From NCBI GenBank assembly GCA_032158125.1, contig JASKOT010000005.1:248001-312000 (forward strand): a stretch of 64,000 bases of DNA. Direction: 5' to 3'. Within the stretch, counting starts at the first letter, position 1, and each line of letters starts with the position of its first letter. Shown here piece after piece: positions 12,710 through 24,900 of this stretch. This DNA comes from Papiliotrema nemorosa (lineage: Eukaryota > Basidiomycota > Tremellomycetes > Tremellales > Rhynchogastremaceae). The notes below the pieces were generated by a model. It saw nothing but the letters and a program-made list of their open reading frames with translations. It searched no databases and had not been told where the DNA came from. Made by a program: the position numbers and the translations under genes.

Positions 12710-14222
12710 TCATCGTCGACCCCATCGTGACGTGGTGGCAGTTTGATCCTTGTCCATCTGGTCTACCAAGAGCACCTCGCTGTCGGCCTCTGACCATTGT
12801 GCAGAGGACTCTCGACGCATGTTGGGTGGGAGAGAGCTGTTGGGGTCCAAGCCAGATGCGTAGGCGAAAGCGTCCTCCCCAAGCAGGGACTGGCGTGCGA
12901 CTTCGGGGCGCTAGCGAGTCAGCGTAAGGCTAACGATAATTATGGGATGATGGATCGACTTACAGTGTTTACTGGAAGAGATAACAGCGAGTTTTTGGCG
13001 TGCGACATGGACATGATTGATTGTCGATAGGCGATTTGTTCATTGTAATACTGCTCCAACCGAATTTGATTCTCTTTTCGTGATTTACGGTGGCAGATCC
13101 ATAGTGAAGACATTACCCCAACGATCACTGTCGAATATCAGTGGGAGGCTAATAATAAACCTAACCACTTACAGAGTAGTATACCGAGACCGACCAAAAC
13201 GTAAGAGTATGTCGGGGGATGTATAACCTCGTCCGCTGCTCGACCACATTTTCCGTCTGATTCGCAATTGTACGACAAGCACCTGGACCGTTAGCGGTGT
13301 CACTTATGGACAGCGCAAGTCGAAGCTCACTCTTTGTTTGCAGTACACGTTTGACCCTTTCTGAGCTGCTTGATACACTGCAAAGCGCTTCCGTCGCAGT
13401 ATAGACCATTTGCGCAACTGCGCGTGTCAGCAGCGGAAAATGGTGTTTGAGACTGTACGTACTTGTCGCGGGAAATAATGAAAGCGTATGGAGTCCCATC
13501 ATCTTCGTACGCTGTATACCTCGTATTCTCATTGACACAAGTTTGTCCGACGGTAACATTGGCCCAGCTTTTGGATCAGACTCAAAAGATACTTCTCAGG
13601 GCAAGTCGGACGTACTAGCAAGTGTAGTTGAGACAGATGGAACCGTTGATGTTCAGATATCCGGCGTACAACTTTGGTTCGGGAGGAGGTTGACACTCGT
13701 CTATACATGTGAGTAAATCTCGTGCGCCAGGAATAGACGCAACTTACCATCCCGATCTTTCTGACACGGTCCGCCAACTGCAGATTGAGGCAAGCATCGA
13801 TCCATCTCATCTGGGCAGCTATAAGTCAGTCGTGTTCCCTGCATTCCAGCGGATAGAGACGCACAATTCGCCAGAAGGACACATGGGAGGTAACGAAGCA
13901 AAGTCGAAATCGTTATATCCATAGGGGTACTACCCGAGTCAGCCCTCGTTCTCCTCGCTCTACACGAGAGGATTCGACTGACGATGTCTTTTCTGCAGCC
14001 GCGATGGGCGCATGTTCCATTATCTGCGCAGTAGGTCGTCGCGTCGCAGTTGGTGATCAAGGCCCAAGTATTCGCATCGAGATGATTATTGTTTTGACTT
14101 TGCGCGTCAGACATCGTCGACATGGATCTGGAGTAAACTTACTCGCATGCTTGGCCGAATCCTGATTTTTGGGCTGTTACGATGGATACAAGAGCCAATA
14201 CACCGAGTATGATCGACCTCAT
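12710..14222 (-). CDS. cysteine-rich secreted/type I membrane protein
   Basis: Ten exons (14222-14143, 14097-13983, 13929-13865, 13818-13748, 13700-13616, 13567-13463, 13417-13331, 13282-13173, 13127-12964, 12910-12710) give 360 residues. Introns are 45-53 nt and every phase closes. A signal peptide (MRSIILGVLALVSIVTAQ) opens the protein. A long ectodomain follows with regularly spaced cysteines (WALITNCDATTYC, CPSGEFCPDEMDRC, QTCVNENTRYTAYEDD). Then come one membrane span (YVLVGLGILLLIVGVMSSLW) and a ~90-residue cytosolic tail. I recall similar cysteine-rich proteins in Cryptococcus with no known function. The pattern suggests a cell-surface sensor or wall protein. The donor at 13982 (GTCAGT) is weak but recurs elsewhere in this window. 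Confidence 0.75.
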
Positions 14223-14418
14223 GATTGCGTCGATGCGAGATGAAGGGAGACGAAGGACGATACACCAAAATAGCGAAGAGTGACTTGAAGGAGAGAAGGC
14301 TGTGTGATGAATCGGACATCGCCGCTTTCCGCCCAGTGTGTCGCCACCCAACCATGGTCAAAAATCGGGCAATGGCCCTCGACGGGTTCATCTTCATTGA
14401 TCAACGAGTACAGCCAGG

Positions 14419-14994
14419 ATGCCACCACCACCACAGACAACAGCGGGAGGAGGAACAGCAGAGAAGAGTGAGTTGAAGCATTTAGAAAGCTGGGTGATAG
14501 CTCACGAGACAGTGATGATGGGCGCTATGATGGGTAGTATGTCCACCCACTTTCACTCCTTTTAATGGTCGCCTGATGTATAGCCGGTGTGGGATTGACC
14601 ATCGGTTTCATCTTCGGTATGACATCTATCGTCCGGTAAGTCGATTACCTCAGCGACAGTATCACCTATACTGGGCGGACATGTAGTTGAGGTACCACCA
14701 GCTCGGGCTGAGGATTAGGGCTGGACCTGGACCTAGAGGATCTATTGCGACTCTGGCGACATATATGGGATCTTCAGCAGCGACTTTTGGTTTCTTTATG
14801 AGTATAGGATCTGTCAGTCGACTCAATCCCCCCCTCATTTGTATGCAACTGATACCCAGGTGATTCGAACGGACTCTCCATATGGTCTTCCCGAACCCCA
14901 CAAGGCGAAATCTAGGTTACTTGCCGAATCACCTATTCGATCCGCATGGAGGCGCAACGAGGTGATTGTCAAGGAAAAACAAGTCGCGTGGTAG
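14419..14994 (+). CDS. MGR2: Mgr2/ROMO1 family subunit of the TIM23 translocase
   Basis: Five exons: 14419-14467, 14513-14536, 14584-14635, 14713-14812 and 14860-14994; 119 residues. Mgr2 sits in the mitochondrial inner membrane, couples TIM21 to TIM23 and gates lateral release of preproteins. The protein has MPPPPQ at the start, a first span with [20 protein letters not shown], the GPGPRG loop and a second span [17 protein letters not shown]; all align by eye with yeast Mgr2 (MMGTTVG, GPGPDG, GTFGLFMSIGSIIR). A basic tail of about 40 residues follows. The start of exon 4 is ambiguous: an acceptor at 14691 would add seven residues before GPGP. The shorter form was chosen because it fits family spacing. 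Confidence 0.85.
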
Positions 14995-15156
14995 GCTGCA
15001 TGCTCGCGTGTGCACGCAGTGAAAGGGGAGGGCGATATCATCCCAGCAGTCACACCTAACCCGTATGAACACTCTTCTTCACTCTCCATTACGATCCGAT
15101 TGCTAGGAATACTCAAATTACAGGACTTTTCAATTGCATGCAGCTAGAGCTATACG

Positions 15157-18100
15157 CTACAAGTCGTCAAGATGTGCCTCGTCGTTCTTCCTCAATCTCA
15201 GCGTCCACTCTGCCTCCTCAGTCTCATTGTCTTCGTCAGGCAAAGAAGCGCTATCACTCCTCAGACTGGTATCAAGCGAAACGTCCTCTTCAGTCTGGTA
15301 AAAGCGCGAGTGATCGTCCAAGTCCAACGCAAGCGTCTTGTGATCGACACCTCTGTTTTCCGGTGAGTGGGACCCGACAGGCTCTAAGGGTGAAACATTC
15401 ATGACGAGCGATTCGTTGGGTACTTGCAAATCCGGCAACAAGGTCGATGTGATAGAGACACTGCGGCCTCGCGTTGCTAAAGCATCAGCATCATGTGCGA
15501 AAGAAAATCTCAAGACTGACCAATATTGACGTGCTGATGCCTGGTGCTGGACTCCATTTCGCCAAGTCTCAACTCCAGGTTCTTCAGTTTTTCCTTCAAG
15601 ACTTCTCTCTCCGTAATCGTTTCGCTCAGCTCCTTCTTCAATCCACCGACCTCTTCTGTCAGAGCTTTGACTTCTCCTTTCGCACCGCTCAGCGCGCCCA
15701 ATATCGCGTCCAACTCCAAAGCGTGTTTCTTGTTCAAATCATTGATTTTGCGTTCTGCCGCCGATACGCTATCTTCGCCGATGGTAGTCTTCGACCAATC
15801 GTCAGCGTGTGATCCAGTCGATTCGTAGTGACTGCCGATTCGGCTAGTCAAGCAAGATGCTCGGCGAGCGATATCAGGACTGATCCGACTGTTTGCGAAT
15901 TGCCCCCTACCGCCCGAAGGTCGAGTAGGCGTGTCGTTCGGACCAAGGGACGATCGACTTTCGCGGCCCCATATGGACCCAGCAACCAATGAAGGTCGAG
16001 GCCCGTGGTAGATCGGTCGCGTTCGAGGCAGGACCTGAACCGAGGAAGGTCGCCATTCTTGCAATGTCCCGCTATCGTACCGGGACTTTCCGATGATCTT
16101 CGCCAAGGCAGGTCCAGGACGCACTTCCATAGATGACATTGGCCGCCGAGTTGTCTCGAAAGCACTCGCTCTTCTCACTGGTGTCTCTCGATCGCTGACA
16201 TTCTCCCTATCATCGATGGAGGCGGAGTCGAAATCTACCGAGTCGGTGAATCTAGATCGAGAAGGTAACCCGGACGACTTTGCCAATTTTTCCAGCAACT
16301 GTAATCGTCGATCTTCTTCCCTGTCAAATTGCCGTCGTAGGGGCTCGACATTGCTTGCTCGTCTTCGTAAGCCTTTCGGCCTTTCAGCAGACCACCATCC
16401 TTCCCCTTGAGTCTTTTCCGTGTGATCTACCAGATTTCGAGCAGAAGCAAGCGAGGCAATATCGTGAGTTGAACGAGACTTGCTTTGTGGTAGAGATCTC
16501 GCCGACAGGGCCGCGGCATCGTCTTCCCTCGCCGTATGCCAGGATCTACCGGATTGCGCTCGGGATAAGACACCTTCTTCCGGATCGGATTCAATATCGA
16601 GATCGTCCATGTCGATTTCAAGTTCTGCATCGACTCGCTCTTCCGCCTCGCACTCGTCAGAGTTGGCCGTCAGGATTCTCAACTGCTCTGGTAATGCCTC
16701 TGAGGAAGGTCGGCTGCTTTTCTTGGTCGTATACCGCTCTATGGAGCTGTCCCGACGCCTCGGTAGGTCTTTGATCGGTGCCCCAAGCTCGACTTCTCGT
16801 ATCGATTCCCGCACGACTTCTTTGAGACCTTGGTCTAGGCCGCTCAATCCCAAGGCAGGATCTCTGGGATTGGAAGTAGAGGGGTCCCTCTTGGTGGGCT
16901 CATTCACATCTGTCGCAGGAGCAGTGGCGGTCGAAGGCAACGATCCGGCGGACGACGAGACATCCAAGCCTGAAAGATCTCTCATTCTGCCAAAAGCATC
17001 CTTGATCTCGGAAAGCGATTGTTGGCGGTTGAGCGGTTTCTCAACTTCTTCCATCTTGGGCGGTTTGGGAAGTGGCTCTCTTGGCGGTGGGACTGGCAAT
17101 GGGGGTAAAGATGTCAGGTCGTCTGTGGAAATGCCAAACGGGAAGGGGGATCGTGATGGGTCAACTATGGACTTGTCATCCACTGCGGGAGAGAAGAGTA
17201 GGGTCGCACGGGAATGAGAAGGCAGGCGCGTCTCGCCCAGTCGATGTCCTGGTGTTGATTCGGTCTTACTTGCTTTTCGTGGCGAGGGAAGGGGCTGGGG
17301 CGATGACGCTGGGATGGCCATGGTCGACATTCTCTTCTCATCCGGGTTGGTGCAATAGAGACTATTTGAGAGCGGAAGGGAAACACTTTCTGGCGGATCA
17401 GCGACTGCCGGCGCATCAGACACTATCGAGATCAGCATCAGTCCGCAAATGGGTCAACTACTGTACTAACGAGGGTGCGCCATCCCCTCCATACGCCTCA
17501 ACACGCCTCGTCCAGCTGAACTCCCCATACTGGAGCGTCCATCCAACACCTCGATCCCCGCTGACTTTACCGAGTTCTCCCATTCGTGTATCCGCTTTCG
17601 AGCAGCAACTTCAGCTTTGACGTTGGCCATAACCAAACCGCCACTTTTCGGTCCGACGCTAAACTTGTTGCGTAATCCTCGCATGGGCGGTAAAGCCAGT
17701 CGGTTGGATTTGACAATGTTGGGATCAGGGGTGTTGCTCCGGATGGAAGGGGCATCAGATTTGTCGATCACTGACCATCGTTGGTCTTCTACTTGATTCG
17801 TATTTCCGCTGAGATTCTGACGTCGAGATTGACTCCCGGATAAGGATAGACGAATATTGTCGAAGGATAACCTTCGACTCATTTTTCTTCTCGGTCGGTG
17901 CGGCTCGGCGGTCTGATTCTCAGGTCGGTCAGCCTTGGTAGACGATCGCGAGGATGATCGGCGTAACGTCTTGCGATTCTTGTACGCCTCGAAGATTGAC
18001 GAGGTGGAAGATGCCGATCTAGGTAAAGTCCCTCGAGAAGTCCCCTTCGGCAACGGTAGTGCTTTATCTGCATCTTTTGCGTGCTTGAAAGATGAAGTGG

Positions 18101-18563
18101 AGGCAGACGTAGCATCGGCAATGTTGATAGCAGACGCAAGGGTGGGCATCTCTTTCCAAATCGATTTCTGGGCGTGGTGCAGAGCTTCCAAAGGGTAATG
18201 CGACGACGGCAAGCCGGATACCGACCCGGCCTGTCGAGCGGATTTTGGTGTGGTGATGGCACTAGGGAGTCCAGAACTTGGCAGACCATCAGAAGCGACC
18301 GAGGAGCCATCTTTCATATATACGCGGAAAGGACTGCCGCCAAGGGCAATGTGCCCGAGGTCAGTCAGCGAGATGTCTGTCTTAGGAGGGTGGTAGGGGA
18401 TTGGTGCAGAGGGCGTGAGGCCTTTTCCGTGAGAGATTTCGGGGGATTGAGACGAGGAAGTCGAGGTGGAAAAAGGGTTGAGAAAGGCCGAAAGTGTTTT
18501 CAGTCTGGATCGAGGAGGAGGTGAGGGTTCTTGAACTTGTCGAACGAATATAGACGGGCCCAT
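15157..18563 (-). CDS. large disordered protein with C-terminal coiled coil
   Basis: Exons are 18563-17471, 17422-15521 and 15476-15157; 1,104 residues. The two short introns (48 and 44 nt) use weak donors (GTTAGT, GTCAGT), but phases fit and both long frames share composition. Most of the protein is Ser/Pro/Arg-rich and likely disordered. One heptad-like stretch at about residues 915-990 (KINDLNKKHALELDAIL, then LTEEVGGLKKELSETITE) should form a coiled coil. An acidic tail (DEDNETEEAEW) ends the protein. This layout is common in cortical, polarity or cytoskeletal scaffolds of fungi, but I do not recognise a family. Another possibility is two adjacent genes read as one. Confidence 0.7.
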
Positions 18564-19235
18564 AATACAGAAGAGGACAAGGCGAAAAGGTGAAGAGGAA
18601 GCGAATGAGTAGAGATCAGCGGCTGTACACAGTGAGAATCAGATGGATGAATGACTATATCATCAGCTGCCATACATCAACAAGCGATCATCGTTGTATT
18701 CGCAATACGCCTGATCGCCTCGACCACCCAGGACGGCTGGACGACCCGCCACTTTCACCCACCAGCTCCACCACGCGTGGGTTCGCCATGGTATCGCACT
18801 TACATGCAGGATCATCGTCTAGGATGCATCTCATGCACTTCCGAGGTGGAAGGTCCAGTGAGATGGACCCTTGACTCGCTCGTGATGGGTCGAAGGTTGG
18901 ACCCGGGCTTGGCGGGTTTGGTCTGTACCATTTGCGGTTCTTGTCGAGTCTGCGATTGTCTGTTGAGTTTGGCAACTCGGTGCTTGTCGTAGCAGAGGGT
19001 GATGAGCCAGATGATAGGCATGATGTATTGAAAAAGATGTCGGGATGAGAAGTAGAGATGCATGAGGATCGTCGACTCGTTGATGCATGTACCCGACTCA
19101 CACACCTTTCTCCCCCCCCCCCCCCCCCCCCTGGCATCAGGGAACGCACAAAGGTGTTTCAGGTTGACATCCATTCGTGGCGGTTGCGAGAGATGACCTT
19201 TCAGCAGCTCAAGGCCAGAAAATGCATCAATGGCC
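18564..19235. other. intergenic with a 20-base C run
   Basis: This lies between the coiled-coil protein gene and a possible small gene. It contains a C homopolymer at 19112-19131. A small minus-strand frame (19063-18812) includes a hydrophobic start, but nothing further supports it. Confidence 0.45.
19112..19131. repeat. C20 homopolymer
   Basis: Twenty consecutive C bases on the plus strand. They lie in a non-coding stretch, so length errors here would not change a confident protein. Read length at such runs is often uncertain. Confidence 0.9.
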
Positions 19236-19569
19236 TTAGTAGATCTCGGCAACACTGATACGCAGTTGTTGAGCTGCGGTATCAAGCACGACGTGCTGGA
19301 GGACACCCACAATCAACCTTGGAAAGCTTCGAGATCGTTCGCTCTTGAAAGCACTCTGGACAGACCAGACATCCATCTTAGTTGAATAGGAGAATATACC
19401 GCATGCGAACCACGGGTGACAGGTACATAGACCAAGACTGCTGGAGCCTTCTTAGACTCCTCAGGTGGTCCCAATACAGCATCAGCGGGAGAGTCAGTGG
19501 CGAACCTCCTACCTACCCATGTTGTGCCCTTGTCAATGCCAGGCGACCACACCTTCCTTACCCGCGCAT
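19236..19569 (-). CDS. possible small gene, about 76 residues
   Basis: Proposed exons are 19569-19562, 19508-19427 and 19376-19236, joined by introns of 53 and 50 nt. The first intron has GTAAGG and a good branch site (ATTGAC). The second uses GTACCT and an AAG acceptor. The spliced peptide ends in GVLQHVVLDTAAQQLRISVAE and reads like real protein. If the second intron is not used, a different 67-residue peptide ends in SRVLSRANDLEAFQG. I cannot decide between them and recognise neither. Low confidence. Confidence 0.3.
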
Positions 19570-20036
19570 CTTGAGTGACTTGTGTAGAATCTGAAAGCTT
19601 CGATGGCCCCTACTCAGTGCCCGTAGCACTATTTTGTGGGCTACATGCGTTAAACAGCACAGTGATAGCAGCCGAGTGCCACAAAGGGGTATAATTCCGG
19701 TGGCGAGGGCGGAATAAGCTTAATTTCTGCGACGACCAGCCACCCTTTCTACAAACTGACGCGTTTTCATCTCATGTTCATCCCTCGACTCTTCTTGATC
19801 ATCGTCGTCCACCCATCCCCTTTCCATCTTGCTTTGGTCCTTGTGTAGCTCGATCACGGCTTGACGGTGGCATCAATCGAGCAGGGAGCAACATCAACCG
19901 CTGGACGATCGGGCTCAAGACAATCGAGATACAAATTACCGGCACACTCGCGTCATCCAACCCGTCCTTCCGAGCGATCCGTCAGATCGTCCTTCCGCCT
20001 ATTCATCTGTAAACAACCCCTGCAGATCGTCCCGAA
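19570..20036. other. intergenic, probable divergent promoter
   Basis: Pyrimidine-rich sequence near 19740-20030 on the plus strand resembles the leader of the next gene. No other feature is supported. Confidence 0.45.
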
Positions 20037-21475
20037 ATGGCAAGCGCTCGTCAAGCCGGCTGGTCCGGTGAGACAACGATGATGAGCAGGAAACGAAGAG
20101 TTACCGATGTGGATCAGACTATTGTGTATGTGCCATTACATTTCCCTTTGATCGTCAGAGCGCGACTGATACCCATAGTGTACCAACACCGCCTCGAAAG
20201 AGGAACCAGACGCACCTCCCGACTCCAGAGACTGGTCACCGGATAGACAAACGACCTATCAAGGAGATCACTCAACCCTCACTTTCTACCACTCTACCCA
20301 CTCCCGAGACCCTTCCCCGAATACGTCGATCCCCACGACACGCAAAACAACCCACCTCTGACATTCATGAGAATGAGGCGTCACCTTCGGGTCATACCAC
20401 GTTTGTGCTCTCTCATGCGGGATCGTCTCGACCTGAATCGGGAGCTCGTCGGCGGGCGGGACTGACGTTTGCTCAACAGATGGCCAGTGCGCAAGCTGGG
20501 TCGTCGAGCTCTGCAAATTCGTCTCGACATGGATTAGGAGTCGGTATGGGGGGTTCCAGATCTGGAGGACATCGGGTGGATCGGATTGTACCTGGGAGAT
20601 TGGCAGCTCCAGCAAGGATAGAAGACGACAACCCTTTTCTAGTGTCCACCACCTCACAAAGTAGTCCTGGCCGATCGACGCGACATAGACCAGCGGCTAT
20701 ACAGGAAGAAGAGGAGGATGCTGCAGCTTCACCACGATCTTCCCCTCGACTGCGTAAACAACTCCAATCTCCACCTACCCTCATCACCGACCCCGTTCAT
20801 TCCGCCATGGGACTACTATCTCCTCCTCAAACGCAAAGAGCCAATCGAATCCGAAACGACCCACCGCCTCCTTCTCCTCGTACCGCCAGTCGATTGGCCG
20901 AGAAAAGGGCCAAAGCTGCTAGGTTGGCAGAAATGATGGACGAAGATGAGAATCCGTTTCTGGTCAAACCGGGACAAAAAGTCGTTCATCGTCCCGGACC
21001 TATAGTCGACGAATCCAGACCTACCGTCACGTACGTTTTCCGAGGAGCGAAAAAGGTCTTTGCGAATCCATTCTTCGATCCAAACGTCCCGGTCTACGGG
21101 TCGAATCTGAATGTAAATGACGAAGAGTACGAGGCGCATCCTTGTCCCAAACCGAAACTCTTATGGCCTACAGCACCCGATCATCCCACCTCCACACCGA
21201 GGAGAAGAAGAGGGCTGGAATTGTCGGATGAAGAGGTATCCCCGCCGAGTTCACCTATGCCCATGCAGACTCCTGCGGGACACGACGAGGAACATGGGTT
21301 TGAATCGGATGACGAGTTTTTGCCCGAACATGAGGAACCTCAACCTCGACCTGTTAGACCTATGGTGAAAGATCAAGGAGAACAGGAAGTGAGAAGAGGG
21401 TTGTTGTTTGGACCGAAAGCGACAATACCCACCTCGGCGAGTGCGGCAACGGGCAGAAGCAGGAGGAGGCTTTAA
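20037..21475 (+). CDS. hypothetical disordered protein with repeated NPFLV motifs
   Basis: Exons are 20037-20125 and 20179-21475 with a 53-nt intron; 461 residues. A basic N-terminus (MSRKRRVTDVDQ, the third in-frame Met) is followed by Pro/Ser-rich linker. A short motif appears twice: DDNPFLVS and DENPFLVKPG. A compact segment TYVFRGAKKVFANPFFDP is the best candidate for a conserved core. The C-terminus is acidic (SDEEVSPPSS, GFESDDEFLPEHEE) and ends with GRSRRRL. Basic clusters suggest a nuclear protein. I do not recognise the family. The start could also be the second or third Met. Confidence 0.65.
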
Positions 21476-21947
21476 GAGGGGACAGTGACCGCTGAAATAG
21501 AAGGGAGTATGATTGGCGGAGGATCATGATCCAACATGAGAAGAGACGTGGAAGGTGTTTGTATATAATTCCTGGTCGGTACACGTAGATACTTTCTTCT
21601 TGCTTGTTTGGTTGTTCAGAGAGGAAGGGCGATATCAAAATTTGATGCATCTCATGTGTACTTTGCGCAGGTCCAAGAGCTGTATTTCCCTGCTTTGCTC
21701 GGTGACTTCAATGATGCATGAGGGATATCGAGCTATATATACAGAATCATGTGGTGTTACCTGTCAGCCTATGATACTACGTTGTGTACCTCATCATTAC
21801 GCTCCATGGGAGCGAGTTATACCATTCCACTTCCAAGCTGTCCAGTCGTGTGCAATGCGATCAGGCATCAGTTCGCTTTCGTTCTCACTCGCTCGCCCGA
21901 AGAGCCCCTCCACGATGTCTCCTGCACGTAACCCATACGTATCCCAT
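21476..21947. other. intergenic, convergent 3' ends
   Basis: The NPFLV-motif gene (plus) and the insulysin gene (minus) converge here. AT-richer patches near 21540-21760 could hold polyadenylation signals. No gene is supported. Confidence 0.5.
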
Positions 21948-24900
21948 CTAAAGCTTTGCCGACGGTTGAAGCGGTTCGACCGGGTATGCCGCCTTGGAAG
22001 GGATCAAACCCGCCTTGAACTTGTGTATGTCCTCGATGTACACATTACTCTCTCTCACTTTCCACTCCTTCGCACCTGCATTCTCATTCTCTCCCGCCTC
22101 TTTACCCTTCAAGCCCTCGATCACACCCTCGAGCTCCTTCTTCGCTTCTTCCGCAAGAGACGAGGCGGCCTTGACAGCGGCCGCGGCGAACTCCTTCACG
22201 GTATTGAGGTCCGGTTGAGTACCCATCAGTTTCTGCAGAGCCGCTTGGTCGACCGACACATTGTGCTTGGTAAACGCCTCGATGAGCGGTGTCGCAGATG
22301 TCAAGTCGAATTTAATTCCCTTGTACTGCGATTTGAGGTGAGTCGAGAGTTTGGCTCGAGTAGGGGAAGAGTAATGGATGTGGGTCATGAGCAAGTCCAA
22401 GACGTCTTGCTTTGTGGCCTTTTTGAGATTTTCAACATCGGTCTCTCCTGCTATGTCAGCGTAGCCCTGCCCTGCAAGGAATTTTGCTCACGCTTTGAAA
22501 ACTCGTAGAATCGGTCACTGATGGCGGACCAGAATCGTCTACCCTCCTCACCCAGATTCTTCGGCTTCTCTTCCTTCTTCGATATCAGAGCCGCTCGGTG
22601 CTTCTCAAACTCTTCATCCGAGAGCTTCTCAATCACCTCCTTGAGGTGATCAAGTAAAACCTCAATCCTCGTCTCTACGTAGCCCGGATCTCGCTCGGAT
22701 TGGACCATAAATCGGTACGACATGATGCCTACGCTATGCGTAGCGTACCCTGTAGCAATGTACCCTAGCTGTTCCGTTGTCCGAAGCTGATTGAACACAG
22801 GCTCCTGAACAATTTGGGCGAAGAGTTGAAGGGCGGCTCGAGATCTCAAGTCAGACGCCTCGCCAATTTGAACAGAGTAGATGATTGCGCTGTTGACTTC
22901 AGACTTGTTGGCGACGTCTCGCGACCAGATATATTCGGACCCTGTATTTATGAGTCGGATTCTGAAGGCTGTGAAAGATCCGCGCTTACCTCGTGGCAAA
23001 ACAAGAGTTCTCAAGTTGTTCTTCTCTCCCTCAGCCAAAGCCCTGGGTTGCAGAACCCTCTCCATCATTGATTGAATCTCCTGAGCCCCTTCGCTGGTAG
23101 TATTGCCGTGAACCAGAGTCTCGACGAACAATCGACCCAAGATCTCCTTCGCAAAGGTCTCGACCTCGTGGGGCTTGATGACTAGCCATTAGCTGTCAGC
23201 CCAGTTGGAGGGAGCAACTCACGCGCAAGCTCTTTGAGTTTCTCCTCCTGTGTCCAGACGATTTGAGTTGTCGCGTAAGAGTGCCAGTAGCCAATTTGAT
23301 GGTACGGCACACCCAACGGGAAATTCTCCCAATGCATTCGGATCTAGCTGCGTCAGCGACGCGCAGCGTGAAAAGTGCGGCACTACTCACATCGTCGACA
23401 ACGTTGGAGAATCTCGCTTCATCCACCTTGAAGGCCGCAAATCGCTCCAACATGGCCTCGAGCAATAACGCAAGTTTATCGCTGAAACCTCCTGCGCCAA
23501 CCGAGATAGAATCTCCAGTGTAGTGCAAGCTGTAGCTGAGTTCAGCCATATCTGCGTCGTAGATATCCTCTCCGATGGAATCTCGGTAGAGATCACAGAA
23601 CACTCGAGCGAGGACAGCGTTTCGAGGGGTGTTGTTCAAGATGGGTCTGGTAATCAGCGAGGGCTACTTGACCGACAGAGGGGAGTCACGAATGCAGTAA
23701 CACGTCGACATTAGCCTTGGGCAGCCAAAAACGGTCATCTCGTTTATACCACAATCGAGACAGCGCAGTATTCTTCAGCAGCTCCGGTCGCGTGGCGGGC
23801 TGTCACATCAGTGGGAGAGCATCTGAGATGGCACAGGACGTACCGTGACAACTTCAAACTTCTCAACGTCCAGTCGTTCAGGGATGAAGGGGTTTTTTCC
23901 TGGGAGATGCAAGTCGGCAATGGGGGCGCCGCTCATTGCCTGATGTTAGCTTGAGTAGCCATTGAAGAGAACCAACCTCTTTGAGGAATTCGTCTGATAA
24001 CTTGAACTGGGTGTACTCCGTGCCATAGATTGGTTCTTTCTGATCGAACGTCGCCGTCACGTCTTTGGGCATGTCTCGGCACGTAACGCCCACCATAGCT
24101 CTTCGCGGGTCAAGCAGCTGCAACGTGGACGCCAACTCATCCGGCTTGAACTCTTCCAACAGGCTGTTCCCACTGACAATCTTGTCCCTGGGCAATGGCT
24201 TCTGCATCCAGGTAGAGAGAGCTGTAGCGTATCGGCCCGTCTTGGTCTTCTCAGCAAATCGGAATGAGATGTCGGCAATCGCCTTGATCTCGTCGAAAAC
24301 GGCCGACGAGGGAGGTTCCGCTCGAAGTAGGTTGACATATTTGAAGATAATTTTAGCGACTTCTTGCCAGTTCTCCAAACCCTCTTTGGTCAAGTCGACA
24401 GTAATCTTCATAAAGTCAAACCCGGCGGCACCATGCGATAGACCCGCTCGAAGGAAATTTGACCATCCTCGTTTCTTCAAACACGAAAGGATGGAACCTC
24501 GGCCCTCGTGACCGACGAAATGGGTGATGTAGTGAGAGGGTTTTGATCCGTACAGGTGATCGACGTCCGGGAAGGGGAAGGTGATTTCAAGTCCTCGGGT
24601 ATCTTGGATGGGTTTGGCGATGGTAACAACCTGCTCGTAAGCCTCACGCCCCACTATCCTATCGGCATAGGTATCTCACGCCCATCTCCTTTGGTCCGAC
24701 CGGACTCTCGGTGAAAGCTATCCTCACACCCTCCTCTCCGACCGGTACAGTCTCGTCGCTCCTGACTGGGATTTGCTCGAATCGCTGTCTGACCCAAGCT
24801 TCTAATGTATACAAGTCCTCTTTTCCAGCCACGACCAACTTCATCCTCTTTGCACAATAGTATTTCGCCCACCAATCGATCAACTGTTGTCGAGGATCCC

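Noticed and set aside
18812..19063. Small minus-strand frame with a hydrophobic start
   Set aside because: Only one short hydrophobic patch (MPIIWLITLC) and no other support; could be antisense noise.
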